From an uncultured Gammaproteobacteria bacterium (GTDB lineage Bacteria; Pseudomonadota; Gammaproteobacteria; Arenicellales; UBA868), in contig CAJXBY010000032.1 in the NCBI GenBank assembly GCA_913051905.1, positions 1 through 19,944 of the forward strand: a stretch of DNA of 19,944 bases, in the 5' to 3' direction. Of this stretch, positions 16,484 to 19,944 are shown piece after piece (position 1 is the first letter of the stretch; every line of letters begins with the position of its first letter). The notes beneath the pieces are model-generated. The model worked only from the letters and a program-made list of their open reading frames with translations. It had not been told where the DNA came from and ran no database searches. The position numbers were made by a program, and so were the translations under genes.

Positions 16484-17578
16484 GTGAATACTGACCACCG
16501 TCTAGCGTCCCATGTCGTAAACACCATGATTGAAACCACCTGTATCGGCGCCTACCCCAAGCCCGTTTATGTCGAGCTTCCGGACTGGTTCAAAAACCCG
16601 GAAGGTCTTGACACCGCCGACACGACGCTGTTGTGGCAGGCGGCACTGGCATCAATGGGCGGAGATGCCGAGGCAATCATTTCTCGAGGCGTAGAGGAAG
16701 TCATCCAGGACCAGGTGGCGGCCGGCATCGACGTGCCTACCGACGGTGAGGTGCCCCGCGAGAACTACATTCACTATCACTGCCGACATATCAAGGGTAT
16801 TGATTTCGGCACACTGACCGAAGTGTCGCTGCGAAACGGTGCGTATTCAGCGAGACTACCCACAGTTACCGGCCCCGTCAGTGCCTGTGATGACTTTCTG
16901 GTCCATGACTGGAAGAGAGCACAGCGATGTACTGAGCGGCCCGTTAAAATGACCTTGCCGGGTCCGATGACGATCAGCGACACGACCGCGGATGCCTATT
17001 ACGGTGACCCGGCCCGGCTGGGGGCAGACCTAGCCGACGCCCTGAACCAGGAGGTCAGGGCTTTGGCCGACTCTGGATGCCCCAACATTCAGATCGACGA
17101 GCCGCTATTTGCGCGCAAACCCGACGCGGCACTTGAATATGGGTTTGAAAATCTGGAGCGGGCGTTTCATGGTTGCCCTAAAACGGTCACGCGAACCGTC
17201 CATATGTGCTGCGGCTACCCGGACCGGCTGGATAATCCCGACTATCCCAAAGCGGACCGGCAGGCCTATTTCGAGCTGGCAGAATCCATCGAGTACTCGT
17301 CGATTATGGCGATCTCGTTCGAAGACGCGCATCGTCATAACGACCTCAAGTTGCTGGAGCATTTTGCCCGGACCAGTGTAATTCTGGGCGTGGTCGCGAT
17401 AGCTAGGAGTGAGATTGAGTCATCCGATGAAATCGCCGCACGTCTCGAAGCTGCCTTACAGCATATCGATCGTGATCGATTGGTCGCCGCGCCCGACTGC
17501 GGTCTGGGTCTGCTCGGCCGCGAACTCGCCATCACCAAGCTGTCGAACCTGTGTGAAGCCGCATCGCGGGTTGACTAA
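16484..17578 (+). CDS. MetE-like zinc methyltransferase core protein, substrate unknown
   Basis: A protein of 364 residues (GTG start) that matches the C-terminal catalytic barrel of cobalamin-independent methionine synthase and lacks the N-terminal half of true MetE (about 750 residues). The zinc ligands of the family are all present: H240-x-C242 in VHMCCGYPD, E280 in ISFEDA and C339 in APDCGLG. QIDEPLF (203-209) and TDGEVPRE (87-94) are further family segments. Relatives include core methionine synthases and epoxyalkane:coenzyme M transferase, all of which move an alkyl group to a thiol. It starts 23 bases after permease 2 and belongs to the same run, so its substrate may be linked to the imported compound. 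An ATG at 16526 (MIETTCIGAYPKP) is the other possible start, but it has no ribosome-binding site, whereas AGGCGG precedes the GTG. Confidence 0.85.
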   Translation: MNTDHRLASHVVNTMIETTCIGAYPKPVYVELPDWFKNPEGLDTADTTLLWQAALASMGGDAEAIISRGVEEVIQDQVAAGIDVPTDGEVPRENYIHYHCRHIKGIDFGTLTEVSLRNGAYSARLPTVTGPVSACDDFLVHDWKRAQRCTERPVKMTLPGPMTISDTTADAYYGDPARLGADLADALNQEVRALADSGCPNIQIDEPLFARKPDAALEYGFENLERAFHGCPKTVTRTVHMCCGYPDRLDNPDYPKADRQAYFELAESIEYSSIMAISFEDAHRHNDLKLLEHFARTSVILGVVAIARSEIESSDEIAARLEAALQHIDRDRLVAAPDCGLGLLGRELAITKLSNLCEAASRVD

Positions 17579-17993
17579 AACCGTTGGGCGCTGCCTTTCG
17601 GTTCTGCTGGTCACAATGGTGGCCGGAATTACTGCCTGTAACGACCCTGACAACATCGCTGTTCAGACCGAAGATGCTGCAGAGATCCCGTCCAAGACGC
17701 AACAGCCAACTGTAGAAACCGGATCGGTCCTGCCCTGGCATCTGGAGTTGAGCCTTGAGATCAGGCACACAGATACCGATCAACTCGCGACCGGTTCGAA
17801 TCCGGTTTCCGGTGCATCCGATAATGCACTGCTCGAGCGTATACAGCGCGTGAGGGGCGGTGACCTTGACGAGATTCACCAACGTCGTTTCCTACGGGTG
17901 CTGGTGACGTACAGCCGGACCAATTTCTTCTTTGATCGGGGGGCTCGAAGGGTTATGAGTATGAACAATTGGAGGCGTACGAGAAATTCCTGA
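17571..17993 (+). pseudogene. mltF: N-terminal part of a frameshifted MltF-type lytic transglycosylase
   Basis: This frame carries the beginning of the gene that continues in a different frame at 17969. From the TTG at 17571, which overlaps the preceding stop, it encodes a lipoprotein signal: positively charged start, hydrophobic LSVLLVTMVAG, then a lipobox ITAC. A GTG at 17553 is an alternative start. A low-complexity linker follows, and then FLRVLVTYSRTNFFFDRG, the conserved opening of the MltF substrate-binding-like domain. After that the frame runs into unrelated residues and stops at 17993. Adding one G in the six-G run 17938-17943 (or in the GGG at 17950-17952) restores the expected GYEYEQLEAYEKFLN. 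The segment therefore belongs to the next entry and is not a gene in its own right. Confidence 0.8.
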
Positions 17994-19111
17994 ACCAGGG
18001 GGTCCAAAGGCGTGAAAACCGGGTCAAGCTGGTCTTCATTCCGGTGCCATTCGACCAGTTGCTCGAACGCCTGGCCTCAGGTCAGGGCGACATCGCGGTA
18101 GCAGGGTTGACCATCACCTCGGCTCGACAGAAGTCGGTTGCCTTTACTGACCCTTACTTGAAGGATGTGACCGAAGTGGTGGTCGGTCGACCGGGCCTGG
18201 GGGAGTTGCCCGATCTGGCATCCCTGGCCGGCCGCCAGGTCTTTGTCCGCCGCGGCTCAAGTTATGTTGATCATCTCGAAACCGTGAGCCACCGGCTTGA
18301 GAGCCTCGGCTATTCAGCGATCAAAATCCACCAGGCCGACAGCAGGCTCGCGACCGAAGATATTCTCGAACTGGTCAACTCTGGGGCTTTCGACCTGACA
18401 GTTGCCGACAGTCACATCGCGAAGATCTGGGCAGAAGTATTTCCGGCACTCAAGGTATACGAACATCTGAAAATCAATGAAGGGGGGAGAATTGCCTGGG
18501 CTATCCGCAAGGACAGCCCGAATCTTGCCGAACACCTTAACCGGTTCATCGACGAAAACAAGAAAGGCTCACTGCTCGGCAATATTCTGTTTACCCGGTA
18601 TTACAAGACCAACCGCTGGATCACTAATCCACTGTCTGGCGCGGACCAGGAGCGGTTGCAGCAACTGAAAGCCCTGTTTGAACGTTATGGCCGGATGTAC
18701 GGCATCGACTGGCTCAAACTGGCTGCCCAGGCCTACCAAGAATCACAGCTTGATCAGAGCGTGCGCAGTCCTGCAGGTGCCATTGGGATAATGCAGTTGC
18801 TGCCCAGCACTGCTTCTGGGCAGCCGATCAATGTTCACAACATCGAGCAACTAGAGAACAACATACATGCGGGCGCAAAGTATATGCACCACCTGCGTAC
18901 CAGCTATTTTAATGACACTGCGATTTCCGTAGCGGACCAGGTTGATTTCGCCTGGGCTGCGTATAACGCGGGCCCTGCTCGCATCAGAAAGCTGCGCAGC
19001 GTTGCTGCCGGTCGGGGATTCGACCCGAACCGGTGGTTCGGCCATGTAGAGGTTTTTGCTGCTGAGAAAATCGGCCGGGAGACGGTCGACTATTGTGAGA
19101 AACATCAATAA
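17969..19111 (+). CDS. mltF: MltF-type membrane-bound lytic transglycosylase, main part after the frameshift
   Basis: MltF-type enzymes cleave the glycan strands of peptidoglycan from a lipid anchor and carry a regulatory domain resembling amino-acid-binding proteins. Here the binding-like domain (about residues 1-205 of this frame, with LASGQGDIAVAGLTIT) is followed by the transglycosylase domain. The latter has the catalytic glutamate in AYQESQLD (codon 18740-18742), then SPAGAIGIMQLLPSTA and AAYNAGPARI. The first codons of this frame (TTG 17969) lie inside a conserved segment, so it is not a natural start. The true N-terminus is in the preceding entry, a different frame. If the deletion is real, no anchored enzyme would be made. 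If it is a sequencing slip, the gene is intact from 17571 or 17553. The 71 bases after the stop contain only a weak GGGC-TTT-GCCC hairpin (19168-19178). Confidence 0.85.
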   Translation: MEAYEKFLNQGVQRRENRVKLVFIPVPFDQLLERLASGQGDIAVAGLTITSARQKSVAFTDPYLKDVTEVVVGRPGLGELPDLASLAGRQVFVRRGSSYVDHLETVSHRLESLGYSAIKIHQADSRLATEDILELVNSGAFDLTVADSHIAKIWAEVFPALKVYEHLKINEGGRIAWAIRKDSPNLAEHLNRFIDENKKGSLLGNILFTRYYKTNRWITNPLSGADQERLQQLKALFERYGRMYGIDWLKLAAQAYQESQLDQSVRSPAGAIGIMQLLPSTASGQPINVHNIEQLENNIHAGAKYMHHLRTSYFNDTAISVADQVDFAWAAYNAGPARIRKLRSVAAGRGFDPNRWFGHVEVFAAEKIGRETVDYCEKHQ

Positions 19112-19182
19112 ATACTACGTTGCCTACAAACTCTATTTAGACATTCAGGCGGGGGATGGCAGTTGACGGGCTTTGCCCCTGT

Positions 19183-19944
19183 TTAGTCGCTCAACTTCCA
19201 AGGATCCTGGTCTGGTAGAAAATCCTGGTTGATGTTTGCCACATCATTGTGACCGAAGACGCCTTCAACTCTGAAGGTGACCCTGAAAGTTGCATCGTGA
19301 TCTTGCTCGGCAGGAAAGCGCACCCCCGGTTCTATCTCCCAGAATAACCATTCGCGGGCTGTCATGCGCCGATAACGCAGTTTGACTTCCGCATCATTCA
19401 GTTCTAGATCAGGCTGGTTCCGAAGGAAAAAATTGAGATCGTAGGCGATCGCCTGCTGTTTCTCGCGCTTCAGGCGCTGGAACAAAGTGAAGTACTGGTC
19501 AAAACAGAGCCCGTCGTTACACATTTCCGGATTTTCTTCATACCAGCGGATCTCCGTTGTGGGGCGAAAGAACAGATGGGATGATATCAGGCGGTTGAAA
19601 TCAATTCTGCCGTTATATTCGAATCCTGCTTTCGTGAAGTAATAGAGCTTGTTGGTGAGAGTCGGTACCGATCGTCCACCGGTCACGTAGCTCTTGCGAT
19701 GACTCATCCGGCCATACGGCTGGTATTTACCGATGCGTTTACGTATTCCGATATCGAACCTCAGCTTGTGCCTCCGTTTGTCGGACCGTGGCTTGATCCT
19801 GAGGCTGATGTTCTGGTCGTCTTCGGCGAGGTCCCGGTTGGCTTCGTGCTCGTCGCTACCAAAGATAATATGGAGTCGTTCCTCCGTGCGGGGTAGAGAG
19901 AGCTTGCCCCGCAGCCCGCCGCCCAGGCTGGTACCGTCCTGGCC
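19183..19944 (-). CDS. Unrecognised beta-strand-rich protein, possibly an outer-membrane barrel (N-terminus cut by the window edge)
   Basis: The frame is open from the right edge to the TGA/TAG-type stop at 19183, giving 253 visible residues plus the stop. The internal ATG at 19707 is unlikely to be the start. The visible part begins with a Gly-rich segment (GTSLGGGLRGKLSLPRTEER) and then shows many short stretches of alternating polar and nonpolar residues with aromatic girdle-like ends, such as KLYYFTKAGFEYNGRIDF, HLFFRPTTEIRWYEE, AEVKLRYRRM and TFRVTFRVEGVFG. These look like beta-hairpins. It has paired Cys in EMCNDGLCF, which would fit an extracytoplasmic disulphide. It does not end in a classical C-terminal aromatic residue, so the barrel assignment is uncertain. 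I do not recognise the family. It converges on the mltF-like gene. Confidence 0.65.
   Translation of the reverse strand, partial: GQDGTSLGGGLRGKLSLPRTEERLHIIFGSDEHEANRDLAEDDQNISLRIKPRSDKRRHKLRFDIGIRKRIGKYQPYGRMSHRKSYVTGGRSVPTLTNKLYYFTKAGFEYNGRIDFNRLISSHLFFRPTTEIRWYEENPEMCNDGLCFDQYFTLFQRLKREKQQAIAYDLNFFLRNQPDLELNDAEVKLRYRRMTAREWLFWEIEPGVRFPAEQDHDATFRVTFRVEGVFGHNDVANINQDFLPDQDPWKLSD

Noticed and set aside
17719..17813. tRNA-like pattern: ACCGG-TTCGAAT-CCGGT looks like a T arm, with 6 of 7 acceptor pairs 71 bases upstream
   Set aside because: The bases that should form positions 8-9, the D arm and the anticodon arm do not fit, there is no CCA end, and the stretch lies inside the coding linker of the mltF-like gene. 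Probably chance.
17938..17954. Programmed -1 frameshift as the explanation for the split mltF-like gene
   Set aside because: The A-site codon GCT cannot re-pair well after a -1 slip and no obvious stimulatory stem follows; a missing base is simpler. Kept only as an alternative within the finding.
16473..19158. A 14-base near-repeat, TCAGGCGGGGGGTG at 16473 and TCAGGCGGGGGATG at 19145
   Set aside because: Only two short G-rich copies; the first serves as a ribosome-binding site, and there is no further shared flank.

Overview
The window reads as a piece of a gammaproteobacterial chromosome with mid-range GC, probably from an uncultured or marine-type organism. The lineage call rests on the pepA-holC-valS set facing away from lptF-lptG, an arrangement typical of Gammaproteobacteria. 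No rRNA, tRNA, CRISPR array, transposase or integrase was found. Gene density is high and no gene-free stretch exceeds about 160 bases.

Region 1 (1-7195) is housekeeping. On the minus strand, in transcription order, lie pepA (leucyl aminopeptidase), holC (DNA polymerase III chi), a 184-residue unrecognised protein with a long acidic proline-rich part, and valS (valyl-tRNA synthetase, cut by the left edge). Diverging from pepA on the plus strand is lptF-lptG, the two permease subunits of the lipopolysaccharide exporter.

Region 2 (7268-17578) looks like a taurine (aminosulfonate) utilisation locus. On the minus strand, ald (alanine dehydrogenase) precedes xsc (sulfoacetaldehyde acetyltransferase). 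Facing away from them on the plus strand is an omega-amino-acid:pyruvate aminotransferase, probably acting as taurine:pyruvate aminotransferase. Together they would convert taurine plus pyruvate to sulfoacetaldehyde and alanine, recycle alanine to pyruvate and ammonium, and split sulfoacetaldehyde into acetyl phosphate and sulfite. The aminotransferase is followed by a complete ABC importer: a Tat-exported binding protein, an ATPase and two permeases. This importer is of the PotABCD (polyamine/YdcSTUV) family and not the TauABC type normally expected beside these enzymes. The second permease carries an unusual tail of about 165 residues with an extra membrane helix, a charged helical stretch and two 32-residue repeats. 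The run ends with a MetE-like zinc methyltransferase core protein of unknown substrate.

Region 3 (17571-19944) holds an MltF-type lytic transglycosylase lipoprotein whose reading frame is broken by an apparent single-base deletion. Converging on it is the C-terminal part of an unrecognised beta-strand-rich protein, possibly an outer-membrane barrel, that runs off the right edge.

The points most worth pursuing are the Pot-type importer in a taurine locus, the repeat-bearing permease tail, and the role of the MetE-like enzyme beside sulfonate genes.
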